A stretch of DNA of 64,000 nt from Halomonas binhaiensis. GTDB lineage: Bacteria; Pseudomonadota; Gammaproteobacteria; Pseudomonadales; Halomonadaceae. Within the stretch, counting starts at the first letter, position 1. Every line of letters starts with the position of its first letter. Location of the stretch: the NCBI RefSeq assembly GCF_008329985.2, contig NZ_CP038437.2, positions 744,001 through 808,000 of the forward strand. Reading direction: 5' to 3'. The notes under the pieces were generated by a model that was not told where the DNA came from, made no database searches, and worked only from the letters and a program-made list of their open reading frames with translations. Made by a program: the position numbers and the translations under genes. Below, piece after piece: positions 33,259-43,046 of the stretch.

Positions 33259-33455
33259 AGGGTATCTTTCTCGTGGCGGTTGCTCTGGCCGCTCTGTTTT
33301 GAACCGGGGGGAGGATCATCATCGTCGAACAGAATACGATAGGCTGGTCCCTCCAGATCCTCGAACTGGTCATTCCTGACCGCCCAGAAGAAAGCCCAGA
33401 CCGCCAGGCCCAACAGGATCAGTGACAGGGATATCAAGAGAAACAGAATGCTCAT
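33255..33455 (-). CDS. ccoS: cbb3-type cytochrome oxidase assembly protein CcoS
   Basis: A 66-residue protein with one N-terminal transmembrane helix (MSILFLLISLSLILLGLAVWAFFWAV) followed by NDQFEDLEGPAYRILFDDD, the conserved CcoS signature. CcoS is needed to place heme and copper into the cbb3 oxidase. It overlaps ccoI by four bases (ATGA) and the downstream membrane protein gene in the same way. Confidence 0.94.
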   Translation of the reverse strand: MSILFLLISLSLILLGLAVWAFFWAVRNDQFEDLEGPAYRILFDDDDPPPGSKQSGQSNRHEKDTL

Positions 33456-35887
33456 GCTTGCTGCCTGCGACTGGGGCGGAGGCGGAGTGCATTGCCTACC
33501 ACCAGTAGTGAACTGATCGACATGCCCAGTGCGGCCATCCAGGGAGATACGAACCCCAGGGAGGCCAAAGGAATAGCGATCAGGTTGTAAACCAGCGCCC
33601 AGGCGAGATTCTGGCGAATGATCCGCTGCGTGGCACGAGCGACTTCGACGGATTCGACGATGGCGTGCAAATGTTCTCCCAGTAGCACCATGTCGGCTCG
33701 AGTGCGGGTCAGATCGCTGGAGCCGGGCATGGCGATGGCCAGGTTGGCCCCTGCCAGTACCGGTGTGTCATTGATGCCATCGCCGACCATGGCCACGATT
33801 TCTCCTTCGTGTTGGAGTCGCTGAAGGTGGGCGAGCTTGTCTTCAGGGCTGGTTGCCCCCCGCCACTGGGTGATGTCGAGAGCAGAAGCCATGGCGGCGA
33901 CATTGCTCTCGCCGTCTCCTGACAGGATTTCTACCTTCAGGCCATGTTCCTTCAGTGCCTGAAGGGTTGTGGCGGCATCCTCTCTCGGAGAATCATCGAC
34001 CAGGAACCATGCCATAGGGATTGCATCCCGGGTCAGCAGTAACCAGCAGCCGTGGCCCGGAGGCGAGGGAGGAGAGTAGCCATCGACAGCGAACCTTGCC
34101 TGACCCAGGCGCCAGGTTGCGTTGTCATGGGGGAGTTGCAGGTATCCGCTGAGTCCCTGGCCTGGGGTATTGATGATGCCAGTGGCTCGAATGGCATGAC
34201 GTTGGCAGGACAGGAAGGCGTGGGCAATGGGGTGCTCTGAAGATGACTCCAGTGCGCCAGCCACTGCCAACAGAAAGGTTTCATCGTATTCCCGAGAGAG
34301 AACGTAGGAGGCCGCCAGGCGTATTTTTCCCTGGGTCAGGGTCCCTGTCTTGTCGAAGATGATGCGGTCGAGTCTGGTCAGGGTTTCCAGTGCATCGGCC
34401 CGCGTGATCAATACCCCCGAACGGCGCAATCGCCCATGGGCGACTGTCAGGGCCGTTGGCGTGGCCAGTGCCAGCGCACAAGGGCAGGACACCACCAGTA
34501 CAGAAAGCGTTACCCAAAGACTTCGGGATGGATCGATCCACCACCAGGCCAGTGCGACGCAGATGCAGAGCAGCAATAAGCGTGTCACGAAGCGATGAGC
34601 AATGCGCTCTGCCAGGCGAGCGATACGTGGACGCTGACTGAAGGCCCGATCTGTCAGGTCCAGGATGCTGGCTGCCCGTGTGTCCTGGCCGACCTGTGTG
34701 ACTTCTATTTCCACAGGGCTGTCCAGAACCATGCAGCCGGCATTGACGGTATCGCCCAGAGTCCGTGTGCTCGGCAAGGCCTCACCACTGAGCATGGATT
34801 CATCGAGACTGGCCAGGCCATCGCGGATGATGCCATCGGCGGGAATCTGCTCTCCTGGCCGCACGCGTATCCTGTCACCGGACTCCAGCTCGCTGGATGG
34901 CACCATGCGCTCGTTGCCGTCTGCATCGATTTGCACGGCGGCAGCAGGAATCAATGAGCTCATTGCATTTCCTGTCTTTCCGTAATGCGTTCGCGCCCGG
35001 GCCTCGATGTAACGTCCGGCAAGCAGGAAGAAGGTGAACATGCTGACCGAGTCGAAATACATCTCGCCACTCTGGCTGAACACGGCCCATACGCTGGCCA
35101 GGTAGGCCCCTGCGATGGCAAGTGACACGGGAACGTCCATCCCCAGGGTGCGGCTACGCAGATCGCGCAGGGCACCGAAGAAGAAGGGTTGAGCGGAAAA
35201 CATGACGACAGGAGTGGTCAGAACCAGTGCCAGCCAAGCAAAAAGGCGTTCAAGATCGGCGCTCAGGTCTCCCGATGTAGTGTCCCAGCCCGAGACATAG
35301 TGAGGAACCGAAAACATCAGCACCTGCATCATGCCGACAGCGGCGACGATCAAGCGTCGCACCATCTTGCGAGACTCCTGGTGCAGACGAATCCTGGCAC
35401 GGTCAGGCTCATAGGGTTGGGCGGGATAACCGATGGCGGCCATTTCGGCCAGTAAGCGCGATAGCGACAGGTGCTCTGGTCGCCAGCATATTCTGACACG
35501 GTGCTGGGCAAGATTGACGGCACTCTCGGTCACGCCATCGAGGGCATTGAGGCGATGCTCGATCAGCCAGGCGCAGGCTGCGCAGGTAATGCCGTCCACT
35601 GCCAGGGTGACGACGTGACAATCTTCCTGTTGCTTGACGAAGCGGCTCTGCAACCCTGGATCATCAAAGACTTGCCAGCGTTTCTGGTCTACGGCAGAGG
35701 CAGGGGGACGTTCGGGGAGGGCGCTGCGAAAGCGGTAATAGCTATCGAGGCCGGCGCTGACGATAGCCTGGGCGACGGCTTCACAGCCAGGGCAGCATAG
35801 GAGATGTTGCTGGCCATCCAGCTCGATGGACCAGCTTCCGGTCTTGGGGACGGCTGATCCGCAGTGATAGCACGAAGTGGATGACAT
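33452..35887 (-). CDS. ccoI: Copper-translocating P1B-type ATPase CcoI (FixI)
   Basis: An 811-residue inner membrane pump that supplies copper for cbb3 oxidase assembly. Seen in order: a Cys-containing N terminus (CYHCGSAVP), a heavy-metal-associated domain with ITCAACAWLIEHRL, transmembrane helices, the actuator loop (SLDESMLSGEALP), the metal-binding SCPCALALATPTAL, the phosphorylation site DKTGTLTQGK, the HP motif in SSEHPIAHAF, and the hinge VGDGINDTPVLAGA. Length and the extra N-terminal zinc-finger-like CxxC are typical of FixI/CcoI rather than CopA. Between ccoH (7-base gap) and ccoS (overlap). Confidence 0.95.
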   Translation of the reverse strand: MSSTSCYHCGSAVPKTGSWSIELDGQQHLLCCPGCEAVAQAIVSAGLDSYYRFRSALPERPPASAVDQKRWQVFDDPGLQSRFVKQQEDCHVVTLAVDGITCAACAWLIEHRLNALDGVTESAVNLAQHRVRICWRPEHLSLSRLLAEMAAIGYPAQPYEPDRARIRLHQESRKMVRRLIVAAVGMMQVLMFSVPHYVSGWDTTSGDLSADLERLFAWLALVLTTPVVMFSAQPFFFGALRDLRSRTLGMDVPVSLAIAGAYLASVWAVFSQSGEMYFDSVSMFTFFLLAGRYIEARARTHYGKTGNAMSSLIPAAAVQIDADGNERMVPSSELESGDRIRVRPGEQIPADGIIRDGLASLDESMLSGEALPSTRTLGDTVNAGCMVLDSPVEIEVTQVGQDTRAASILDLTDRAFSQRPRIARLAERIAHRFVTRLLLLCICVALAWWWIDPSRSLWVTLSVLVVSCPCALALATPTALTVAHGRLRRSGVLITRADALETLTRLDRIIFDKTGTLTQGKIRLAASYVLSREYDETFLLAVAGALESSSEHPIAHAFLSCQRHAIRATGIINTPGQGLSGYLQLPHDNATWRLGQARFAVDGYSPPSPPGHGCWLLLTRDAIPMAWFLVDDSPREDAATTLQALKEHGLKVEILSGDGESNVAAMASALDITQWRGATSPEDKLAHLQRLQHEGEIVAMVGDGINDTPVLAGANLAIAMPGSSDLTRTRADMVLLGEHLHAIVESVEVARATQRIIRQNLAWALVYNLIAIPLASLGFVSPWMAALGMSISSLLVVGNALRLRPSRRQQA

Positions 35888-35894
35888 TGCTGCC

Positions 35895-36422
35895 CTAAAG
35901 CCCTGGTGTCAGGTGAATGGCCTCGGTGCTCGGAAACTGAGCCACACCATTGAGACGCCATGCAGCGTCCTTGCCGGGAGCCGGTTGTAACTGCACATAC
36001 CAGCGGTAGTGCAGTGGCTTTTCCAGATGGGTCACATAGTGACCGTTGCGGATGTGTTGCAGGGTCAGTTCCTGATCGAGGTCGTTGTCCGTGGGAAAGC
36101 GCAGAGCGAGGTCCAGGTTCTCGGGATAGCCCCCCGTGCCATCGAGGTTGCCATCCAGACGAACGGTGATATCGCCGCTCACGCTATCCATGCGCAATTC
36201 AGCGTTCAGGCCCAACGCCTTGGCGTGTCGCTGTTTTTCCAGCTGTACATTGATGGCAAGACCGTCCTTGTAATAATCCTGGCCGACGGAGCCATCGAAG
36301 TAACGGATGGAAAAGGCGAGATAGGTCAGGCTGAACATGATCGAGGATGCCAGCAGGCCGATCATGAACCAGGGCCAGAATTGCTTGTACCAGGGTGTCA
36401 GAGTGACATCTTCGGGGCTCAT
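35895..36422 (-). CDS. ccoH: cbb3 oxidase assembly protein CcoH (FixH)
   Basis: A 175-residue protein with one N-terminal membrane helix (PWFMIGLLASSIMFSLTYLAFSI) and a periplasmic domain starting YFDGSVGQDYYKDGLAIN, the FixH/CcoH signature. It is required for assembly and stability of cbb3 oxidase. The start codon overlaps the ccoG stop by one base. Confidence 0.93.
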   Translation of the reverse strand: MSPEDVTLTPWYKQFWPWFMIGLLASSIMFSLTYLAFSIRYFDGSVGQDYYKDGLAINVQLEKQRHAKALGLNAELRMDSVSGDITVRLDGNLDGTGGYPENLDLALRFPTDNDLDQELTLQHIRNGHYVTHLEKPLHYRWYVQLQPAPGKDAAWRLNGVAQFPSTEAIHLTPGL

Positions 36423-37852
36423 CAGGGCGTGGCTCCTATGAAACGACTTTCCTGTTCCACCATGATCGAAGGCATGTCCTGTGCATGCACATTCAAGCGA
36501 ATATCAGTGCTGGGAGTCGTGAGGCGAACAGGGTCCAGGCTCAAGGTCAGTACGCGTTGGCGGGATTCTCCTGCTGGCACCAGGATGCTGTCGCTGTCTA
36601 TCTGCAGACCTTCGATACCGGACGCTTCGATGACATAGCGATGGTCGCGGTTGTCCAGATTGCGCACGGTAAGCGCATAGGCATTGGCAATGCGTCCATC
36701 GTTCAGTGTCTGATAAAGGCTGCCTCGGTCACGTTTGAGATCGATATCCAGTGGCGTTCGTGAGGCAAGGTGATAGAAAAAGACCCCTGACATCACCAGC
36801 AACAGTGCCAGATAGCCCAGCAGACGAGGGCGTAGCAGGCGAGAAGGTTGCCCATGCAGCGCATTTTCCGTGGTGTAGCGCACAAGCCCTCTGGGTTGGC
36901 CCAGCTTGTCCATTACACTGTCGCAGGCGTCAATGCAGGCGGCACAATCGATGCATTGATATTGCAAACCATCGCGAATATCTATCCCGGTAGGGCAGAC
37001 CTGTACACACAATTCACAGTCGATACAGGAGCCGCCAGGCTTCGTCTCATGGAAATGGGCTTTGTGCTTGCCCCGTGGTTCCCCTCGATGCTGGTCGTAG
37101 GACACGGTCAGCGTATCGCGGTCGAACATCACTGCCTGGAAGCGCGCATAGGGGCACATGTACAGGCACACCTGCTCACGTAGCCAGCCGGCGTTGAGAT
37201 AGGTGAACAGAACGAAAAAGCCTACCCAGAACCCGGTCCAGCCATTGACGTCAAAGTGAACGAGAGAGGGGATCAGATCGGCCATGGGAGTGAAGTAGCC
37301 GATGATGGTGACGCCTGTGGTCAGGGAAATCAGCAGCCACAGGAAGTGCTTGGAGGCCTTGCGCCATAGCTTGTCGAGATTCCAGCAGGACTTGTCACGC
37401 TTGATGCGGCGGTGACGGCTACCTTCGATACGATGTTCTACCCAGATGAACAGGAAGGTCCAGACACTCTGGGGACAGCTGTAGCCACACCAGGCCCGAC
37501 CGGCAAATGCCGTGATGAAGAACAGGCCGAAGGCGCAAATGATCAGCAGCCACGACAGCAACATGAATTCCTGAGGGTAGAAGGTCACCGAGAAAATGTG
37601 GAAGGCTCGTCCTGGCAGGTCGAACCATACCGCCGGGCGTCCTTCCCAGGGAATCCAGGGAAGCACCAGAAAGCCCAGCACCAGTATCCAGTTGGTGATC
37701 CTGCGCAGACGCTGGAAGCGTCCGGCGACTTCACGCACATAGATATGCTGGCGGCGCTCGTACAGGCTGTAACTTGCTGCTGGCTCCGACTGGCCCAGGG
37801 CCTCGTCGAGCTGCTGGGCTGGGATAAAGCGCTCGATGCTGGATTCGCTCAT
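36422..37852 (-). CDS. ccoG: Cytochrome c oxidase accessory protein CcoG (FixG)
   Basis: A membrane-bound iron-sulfur protein of about 476 residues, thought to reduce copper during cbb3 oxidase assembly. It contains transmembrane segments in the N-terminal half with GRAWCGYSCPQSVWTFLF, two 4Fe-4S ferredoxin motifs (CIDCELCVQVCPTGID and CIDCAACIDACDSVM), a further membrane helix, and a C-terminal Ig-like FixG domain. The start MSESSIERF has GGGAG upstream at good spacing and gives the usual family length; the frame is open 14 codons further, to 37894. Confidence 0.94.
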   Translation of the reverse strand: MSESSIERFIPAQQLDEALGQSEPAASYSLYERRQHIYVREVAGRFQRLRRITNWILVLGFLVLPWIPWEGRPAVWFDLPGRAFHIFSVTFYPQEFMLLSWLLIICAFGLFFITAFAGRAWCGYSCPQSVWTFLFIWVEHRIEGSRHRRIKRDKSCWNLDKLWRKASKHFLWLLISLTTGVTIIGYFTPMADLIPSLVHFDVNGWTGFWVGFFVLFTYLNAGWLREQVCLYMCPYARFQAVMFDRDTLTVSYDQHRGEPRGKHKAHFHETKPGGSCIDCELCVQVCPTGIDIRDGLQYQCIDCAACIDACDSVMDKLGQPRGLVRYTTENALHGQPSRLLRPRLLGYLALLLVMSGVFFYHLASRTPLDIDLKRDRGSLYQTLNDGRIANAYALTVRNLDNRDHRYVIEASGIEGLQIDSDSILVPAGESRQRVLTLSLDPVRLTTPSTDIRLNVHAQDMPSIMVEQESRFIGATP

Positions 37853-37915
37853 GCCTGACTCCCGGCGGTTGTCTGGCAGAGCCCACGGCAACATGGGCTC
37901 ATGACCTGATTTTTC

Positions 37916-38860
37916 CTAGTGTGCCTGTTGTCCGTCATGGCGACTCAGGCCATAGACATAGGCAGCGACCAGATGAACACGCTGTTCGCCGATATAGGCT
38001 GCCTGGGCTGGCATATGGCCCTTGCGTCCCTCATTCAGGGTCTGGCGAACCGAATCCGCAACACTCTGGCCAGGGGCGCGATACAGCCATATATCGTCGC
38101 TCAGGTTCGGTGCGCCAAGCGCCTGGTTGCCAGTGGCGTCCGGACCATGGCAACCAATGCAGGTGGAGGTGTACAGGGTCTTGCCCTGTTGGGCTTTCTG
38201 TTCATCGTCGGCGCTGCCGGACAGTGACAGCAGGTATTGGGTCAGGTTTTCGATATTGTCTTCACCGAGCTGTTTCCATGGCGGCATCATGCCGCGACGT
38301 CCCTGGGTCAGGGTGGTGACGATCTGTTCCGGCTGGCCGCCATACAGCCAGTCATCATCGGTCAGGTTGGGAAATCCATTGCCGCCCTTGGCATTGGATC
38401 CATGGCAGATGGCGCAGTTGTTGAGGAAGATTCGTTCAGCCACCTGCATGGCGTCAGAGTCCCTGGATAGTTCAGGAATCGGTATCTGCTGATAACGCTC
38501 GAAGATTGGCGCATACCGGGCTTCGGCATCAGCGACTTCCTGTTCCCACTGGTCTTCCTGGGTCCAACCAAGCAAGCCCGTAAAGTTACCGAGCCCCGGG
38601 TACAGCACCAGGTAGGTCAGGGCAAAGATCACGGTGGCGATGTAGAGGAAGAACCACCAGCGTGGCAGCGGGTTGTCATATTCTTCGATGCCGTCCGCAC
38701 CATGCCCGGTAGTACTGACCTGGCCATCGGCCTTGGGCTGTGTATCGGTCTTGCGATTGGCCACCAGCAACCAGAAGGCGAAGGCAATGCTGCCCAGGGT
38801 GATGATGATGATCCAGCCGCTCCAGAAGCCGGACAGAGCGTCACTCCAGTACGCGGTCAT
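37916..38860 (-). CDS. ccoP: cbb3-type cytochrome c oxidase subunit III, diheme CcoP
   Basis: Electron entry subunit of cbb3 oxidase. The 314 residues have two N-terminal membrane helices (SGWIIIITLGSIAFAFWLLV and WWFFLYIATVIFALTYLVLYPGLG) and two periplasmic cytochrome c domains with CAICH and CIGCH heme motifs. Met ligands are likely in GMMPPW and GHMPAQ. The start overlaps the ccoQ stop (ATGA). Confidence 0.96.
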   Translation of the reverse strand: MTAYWSDALSGFWSGWIIIITLGSIAFAFWLLVANRKTDTQPKADGQVSTTGHGADGIEEYDNPLPRWWFFLYIATVIFALTYLVLYPGLGNFTGLLGWTQEDQWEQEVADAEARYAPIFERYQQIPIPELSRDSDAMQVAERIFLNNCAICHGSNAKGGNGFPNLTDDDWLYGGQPEQIVTTLTQGRRGMMPPWKQLGEDNIENLTQYLLSLSGSADDEQKAQQGKTLYTSTCIGCHGPDATGNQALGAPNLSDDIWLYRAPGQSVADSVRQTLNEGRKGHMPAQAAYIGEQRVHLVAAYVYGLSRHDGQQAH

Positions 38861-39048
38861 AGCGCCTTGTCTCCCTTGTCTCGATGGTCTTCCGGGTGCG
38901 GTTGAGCTGTCGGCTCATCGTCAAAGGGAAGGCGGGCCGCTTCATCGAAGGCCTGGCGGCGGCGCCCGGAGTAGGCCCATATCACGAGGCCAACGAATGC
39001 GATGAGCAGAATGGCAGTAATCACGCCACGAAACGTTCCGATATCCAT
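38857..39048 (-). CDS. ccoQ: cbb3-type cytochrome oxidase subunit CcoQ
   Basis: A 63-residue single-pass membrane protein (GVITAILLIAFVGLVIWAYS) with the conserved following segment RRRQAFDEAARLPFDDE. CcoQ stabilises the cbb3 complex. It sits between ccoO and ccoP as usual. Confidence 0.93.
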   Translation of the reverse strand: MDIGTFRGVITAILLIAFVGLVIWAYSGRRRQAFDEAARLPFDDEPTAQPHPEDHRDKGDKAL

Positions 39049-39063
39049 GCTTGCCTCGCCGAC

Positions 39064-39687
39064 TTACTTTTCTGAATTCTCTGCGGTACGGGGTAGAACG
39101 GTACCGAGCTGCTGCAGATAGGCCACCAGAGCGGTGATTTCCGTTTTGCCGCGTACCGCATCTTCGGCCTTGGCAATCTGTTCATCGCTATAAGGCACGC
39201 CGAGGCGTTGCAGGGTCCGCATCTTGGCGGCGGTATCCTTGCCGTCCAGCATGTTGTCGAACAACCAGGGGTAGGCTGGCATGATGGACTCCGGAACCAC
39301 ATCCCGGGGGTTGTACATGTGGGCGCGGTGCCATTCGTCGCTGTAGCGACCTCCTACCCGCGCCAGATCGGGGCCCGTGCGTTTGGAGCCCCACAGGAAG
39401 TTGTGTTCCCAGACGGATTCCCCTGCCACGCTGTAATGGCCGTAGCGCTCGGTTTCGGCGCGGAAGGGGCGGATCATCTGTGAGTGGCAACCTACGCAGC
39501 CTTCGCGACGGTAGATGTCGCGCCCTTCCAGCTCCAGAGCGGAGAGTGGCTTGAGGCCTTCAATGGGCGCGGTGGTCTGTTTCTGAAAGAACAGCGGAAC
39601 AATCTCGGCCAGGCCGCCGAGGCTGATTACTGCCAGTACCAACACTGCCAGCAGACCGACGTTCTTCTCGATGATTTCGTGTCGCAT
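39064..39687 (-). CDS. ccoO: cbb3-type cytochrome c oxidase subunit II, monoheme CcoO
   Basis: A 207-residue membrane-anchored cytochrome c subunit. It has one N-terminal helix ([24 protein letters not shown]), the heme motif [12 protein letters not shown], and the family segments [44 protein letters not shown]. It passes electrons from CcoP to CcoN. Confidence 0.96.
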   Translation of the reverse strand: MRHEIIEKNVGLLAVLVLAVISLGGLAEIVPLFFQKQTTAPIEGLKPLSALELEGRDIYRREGCVGCHSQMIRPFRAETERYGHYSVAGESVWEHNFLWGSKRTGPDLARVGGRYSDEWHRAHMYNPRDVVPESIMPAYPWLFDNMLDGKDTAAKMRTLQRLGVPYSDEQIAKAEDAVRGKTEITALVAYLQQLGTVLPRTAENSEK

Positions 39688-39706
39688 GATGGTTTTCCCC
39701 GTCGGC

Positions 39707-41266
39707 TCAAGCGGTCTGTGGCATCAGCCTGCGGCTGTCGGTGACAGGTCTGGCGGTCTTGTACACATTCACTGCCATGACCACCATTCCTACGACCCAG
39801 CACAAGCCCCCGAGCACGCGTACTGCATAGCCCGGCACACTGGCTTCGATAGTCTCGACGAAGGTGTACATCAGGGTGCCGTCGGCATTGAAGGCGCGCC
39901 ACATCAGCCCTTGCAGAATGCCATTGACCCACATGGCGGCGATGTACAGCACCGTACCTACGGTGGCTAACCAGAAATGCACCGACACCAGCTTGACCGA
40001 GTACATCTCGGTGTGGCCGTAGAGACGCGGAATCAGGTGGTAGAGGGAGCCGATGGTGATCATGGCGACCCAACCCAAGGCGCCGGAGTGTACGTGGCCA
40101 ATGGTCCAGTCGGTGTAGTGAGACAGTGCGTTGACGGTTTTCACTGCCATCATCGGGCCCTCGAAGGTCGACATGCCATAGAAGGACAGTGCCACCACAA
40201 GGAAGCGCAACGTCGGGTCGGTGCGCAGCTTATGCCAAGCGCCAGAGAGGGTCATCATGCCGTTGATCATGCCGCCCCAGGACGGTGCAAGCAGAATGAT
40301 CGACATCACCATGCCTAGTGACTGTGCCCAGGTAGGCAGGGCGGTGTAGTGCAGGTGATGAGGTCCGGCCCACATGTAGACCATGATCAGCGCCCAGAAA
40401 TGGACGATTGACAGGCGGTAGGAGTAGACCGGTCGACCAGCCTGTTTGGGCACGAAGTAATACATCATGCCGAGGAAGCCAGCGGTAAGGAAAAAACCTA
40501 CGGCATTATGGCCGTACCACCACTGCACCATGGCATCGACAGCACCGGCATATACGGAAATGGAGTAGGTGGAGGTAACAGGCAGAGCAGCACTATTGAC
40601 GATGTGCAGCACGGCGACGGTGAGAATGAATGCGGCGAAGAACCAGTTGGCCACATAGATATGTGATGTCTTGCGAGCGCGGATGGTGCCGAGGAAAACG
40701 ATGCCATAGGTGATCCAGACCACTGCCAGGAGGATGTCGATGGGCCATTCCAGCTCAGCGTATTCCTTGATCTCGGTGTAACCCAGCGGCAGGCTGACCA
40801 GTGCACACAGGATCACTGCCTGATAACCCCAGAAAGTGAAGGCGGCAAGCCGGTCGCTGATCAGGCGCACCCGGCAAGTGCGCTGGACCACGTAATAGGA
40901 TGTGGCGAAGAGTGCACAGCCACCGAAAGCGAAGATCACAAGGTTGGTATGCAGCGGGCGCAGACGGCCGAAGCTGGTCCATGGCAGGTCAAGATTGAGC
41001 TGCGGCCAGACGAGTTGGGCCGCCAGGGTCAGGCCGACGCACATGCCAACGATGCCCCAAACCACGGTCATGATCGCGAACTGGCGAACCACTTTGTAGT
41101 TGTAGATCGTGTTGTAGATCGCGTCGTGGCTTGAGCTGCAAGCCGGATCGGAGGTTGCCCCGTAGGTTGCATTGCCTAGAGGGCTATCGCTCGCTGATAG
41201 AGGTGAGTTGCAGTCACCAGTGCTGTTGGCCTCGCGCTGAGGCGGGTGTTCGATTGCTGAGCTCAT
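39707..41266 (-). CDS. ccoN: cbb3-type cytochrome c oxidase catalytic subunit CcoN
   Basis: The heme-copper catalytic subunit that reduces oxygen to water at very low oxygen levels and pumps protons. The 519 residues form about 12 membrane helices. Motifs typical of the family are the low-spin heme ligand region [78 protein letters not shown] and [21 protein letters not shown]. The N terminus is about 50 residues longer than usual before the first helix and rich in Ser and Asn, so the real start may be internal. First gene of the leftward cco operon. Confidence 0.95.
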   Translation of the reverse strand: MSSAIEHPPQREANSTGDCNSPLSASDSPLGNATYGATSDPACSSSHDAIYNTIYNYKVVRQFAIMTVVWGIVGMCVGLTLAAQLVWPQLNLDLPWTSFGRLRPLHTNLVIFAFGGCALFATSYYVVQRTCRVRLISDRLAAFTFWGYQAVILCALVSLPLGYTEIKEYAELEWPIDILLAVVWITYGIVFLGTIRARKTSHIYVANWFFAAFILTVAVLHIVNSAALPVTSTYSISVYAGAVDAMVQWWYGHNAVGFFLTAGFLGMMYYFVPKQAGRPVYSYRLSIVHFWALIMVYMWAGPHHLHYTALPTWAQSLGMVMSIILLAPSWGGMINGMMTLSGAWHKLRTDPTLRFLVVALSFYGMSTFEGPMMAVKTVNALSHYTDWTIGHVHSGALGWVAMITIGSLYHLIPRLYGHTEMYSVKLVSVHFWLATVGTVLYIAAMWVNGILQGLMWRAFNADGTLMYTFVETIEASVPGYAVRVLGGLCWVVGMVVMAVNVYKTARPVTDSRRLMPQTA

Positions 41267-41355
41267 GATCCTGGTTCCATTGAATGCAGGCTCCGCGAGC
41301 AGGGCGGATCAACTGTCTGGTAGTAAGTGTATCCCGTGTGCTTTATTAATTGTAT

Positions 41356-41370
41356 ACACTTTGAGAGTGT
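41356..41370. promoter_or_regulatory. Inverted repeat between ccoN and hydrolase gene
   Basis: ACACT-TTGAG-AGTGT lies in the divergent control region. No clear FNR box (TTGAT-N4-ATCAA) was seen in the 125 bases between the genes, only a lone TTGAT half site on the minus strand. Confidence 0.25.
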
Positions 41371-41391
41371 AATTGGTACAGGAGCGACCAA

Positions 41392-42141
41392 GTGCAAGAC
41401 GAAAGTTGTACCAGGATTTCGTTGGCGGAACTGAGAGATCTGCGGCGTTCAAGTGCTTGCGGCAACTGGTGGCTGGAGGGGCATGGCAAGGTATGGCTTC
41501 AGGGGGAAGGAGCCTCTGGAGCGCTGCTGTTGATGCACGGTGCGGGGGCAGGGCAGGCATCAGATTTTCTTGTCGCCTGGCGCAATGCACTGGCGACACA
41601 GGGAGTACAGACTCTGGCCGTGGAGTTCTCGTACATGCAGCGCATGCTGGAGGAAGGTCGCCGCCGACCGCCTCCCAAAGTGAGTGTATTGGTGGAAGAA
41701 CTGCGACAGTGGCATGCCCTGCTGTCGCAGACGGGTGGGGAGCCACTCTGGTTGGGTGGCAAGTCCATGGGAGGGCGAGTGGCCAGCATGCTGGCGGCAG
41801 AGAGTGGCTCGGGTGAAGAAATCCCAGGTCTTGTCCTTGCCGGCTACCCCTTTCATCCTGTTGGCAAGCCCGACAGGTTGCGTCTAGAGCATTGGCCTGG
41901 ATTGCATTGTCCGGTGCTGGTATTGCAGGGGAAGCGTGATCCTTTCGGCATGCAGGCGGAAGTGGAAGGATATGGCCTGACGGAGTTGGCGCCTCAGTCG
42001 CTAGTGCATTGGCTTGAGGATGGTGATCACGATTGGGCAGCCAGGCGCTTGAGTGGTGCCACTCAGCAGGGTTTGATCGAAGAGGCTGCCAAGGTGACTG
42101 CGGAATTCATGCTGGGCCACAGATTATGCCCAGATGACTAA
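41392..42141 (+). CDS. Alpha/beta hydrolase of the KANL3/Tex30-like family
   Basis: A 249-residue cytoplasmic protein with an alpha/beta hydrolase fold. It shows GALLLMHGAGAG (oxyanion region), the nucleophile elbow GGKSMGGRVASM (Ser), CPVLVLQGKRDPFG (Asp) and EDGDHDW (His). These motifs match the Tex30/KANL3-type bacterial proteins of unknown substrate. Start is GTG with AGGAG eight bases upstream. Transcribed away from ccoN. Confidence 0.85.
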   Translation: MQDESCTRISLAELRDLRRSSACGNWWLEGHGKVWLQGEGASGALLLMHGAGAGQASDFLVAWRNALATQGVQTLAVEFSYMQRMLEEGRRRPPPKVSVLVEELRQWHALLSQTGGEPLWLGGKSMGGRVASMLAAESGSGEEIPGLVLAGYPFHPVGKPDRLRLEHWPGLHCPVLVLQGKRDPFGMQAEVEGYGLTELAPQSLVHWLEDGDHDWAARRLSGATQQGLIEEAAKVTAEFMLGHRLCPDD

Positions 42142-42290
42142 CTCTGAGGCTTGAAGTGATATTTTTGTCGATGTGCTCGTCGATAGGGCGCCTGTGTTCT
42201 TTAGCCCATGGTTACTGGCTTTTACGCCCAAGTAGATGAAAGCTGGATGAAAAATAGCCAGCGAAGTGAACAGTAATTGAAAAAAACGCG

Positions 42291-42318
42291 TTGACATCAT
42301 TCCGGGGTTCTGTAGAAT
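42291..42318 (+). promoter_or_regulatory. Strong promoter of the five-tRNA operon
   Basis: TTGACA (42291-42296), a 16-base spacer and TAGAAT (42313-42318) lie about 20 bases upstream of the first tRNA. Confidence 0.85.
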
Positions 42319-42336
42319 GCAGCGCCACGTGACCAG

Positions 42337-42412
42337 GGGTGGTTAGCTCAGTTGGGAGAGCACCAGCCTTACAAGCTGGGGGTCACAGGTTCGAACCCTG
42401 TACCACCCACCA
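42337..42412 (+). tRNA. tRNA-Val (TAC)
   Basis: The acceptor stem GGGTGGT pairs with ACCACCC; the D arm is TAGCTCAGTTGGGAGAGC; the anticodon loop is CTTACAA; the T arm has GGTTCGAACC. CCA is encoded. 76 bases. Confidence 0.98.
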
Positions 42413-42468
42413 TCACGCAAGTGATGCCCAGGAAACGTAAGAGTTGTAATAGTGTTGTGATGTCATGC

Positions 42469-42545
42469 GGACCGGTAGTTCAGTTGGTTAGAATGCCGGC
42501 CTGTCACGCCGGAGGTCGCGGGTTCGAGCCCCGTCCGGTCCGCCA
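42469..42545 (+). tRNA. tRNA-Asp (GTC)
   Basis: Acceptor GGACCGG pairs with CCGGTCC; the anticodon loop is CTGTCAC within GCCGGC/GCCGGA arms; the T arm has GGTTCGAGCC; CCA is encoded. 77 bases. First of three almost identical Asp genes; it differs from the others by one T-arm base (GAGCCCC versus GAGTCCC). Confidence 0.98.
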
Positions 42546-42571
42546 TCATCGCTCTCGCTATATCATCAAGT

Positions 42572-42648
42572 GGACCGGTAGTTCAGTTGGTTAGAATGCC
42601 GGCCTGTCACGCCGGAGGTCGCGGGTTCGAGTCCCGTCCGGTCCGCCA
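42572..42648 (+). tRNA. tRNA-Asp (GTC), second copy
   Basis: Same cloverleaf as the first Asp gene with GGTTCGAGTCC in the T arm; CCA encoded; 77 bases. Confidence 0.98.
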
Positions 42649-42705
42649 TGATGATCCCTCGTAACAGGGCCAAAGTTACACAGCAGCAAATCAAGTGTGA
42701 TACAT

Positions 42706-42782
42706 GGGTGATTAGCTCAGTTGGTTAGAGCACCAGCCTCACATGCTGGGGGTCACTGGTTCGAATCCGGTATCACCCACCA
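42706..42782 (+). tRNA. tRNA-Val (CAC)
   Basis: Acceptor GGGTGAT pairs with ATCACCC; the anticodon loop CTCACAT gives CAC; the T arm has GGTTCGAATCC; CCA encoded; 77 bases. Reads GTG codons and complements the TAC isoacceptor at the start of the operon. Confidence 0.97.
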
Positions 42783-42785
42783 TGC

Positions 42786-42862
42786 GGACCGGTAGTTCAG
42801 TTGGTTAGAATGCCGGCCTGTCACGCCGGAGGTCGCGGGTTCGAGTCCCGTCCGGTCCGCCA
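42786..42862 (+). tRNA. tRNA-Asp (GTC), third copy
   Basis: Identical to the second Asp gene and only three bases after tRNA-Val (CAC); CCA encoded; 77 bases. Confidence 0.98.
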
Positions 42863-42885
42863 TACACACGCTGCAAGATTTCCGA

Positions 42886-42913
42886 CCCGATGCTTTCATG
42901 CATCGGGTTTTTT
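42886..42913 (+). terminator. Terminator of the tRNA operon
   Basis: CCCGATGC-TTTCAT-GCATCGGG followed by T6. Confidence 0.95.
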
Positions 42914-43046
42914 GCGTGTGCGCGTTATACGTATGAAGGGTGGCAAGGCGTTAACGACTATCATACAGTTGTTTGAATTTGGTTGGCGCCATCATGGTGT
43001 GAGTGGATCATCTTTGGGTGAGCGCTACCGAGTTCAATGACAACTC

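Noticed and set aside
41267..41391. FNR/ANR box before ccoN
   Set aside because: Only a single TTGAT half site (minus strand) is present; the second half does not match ATCAA.
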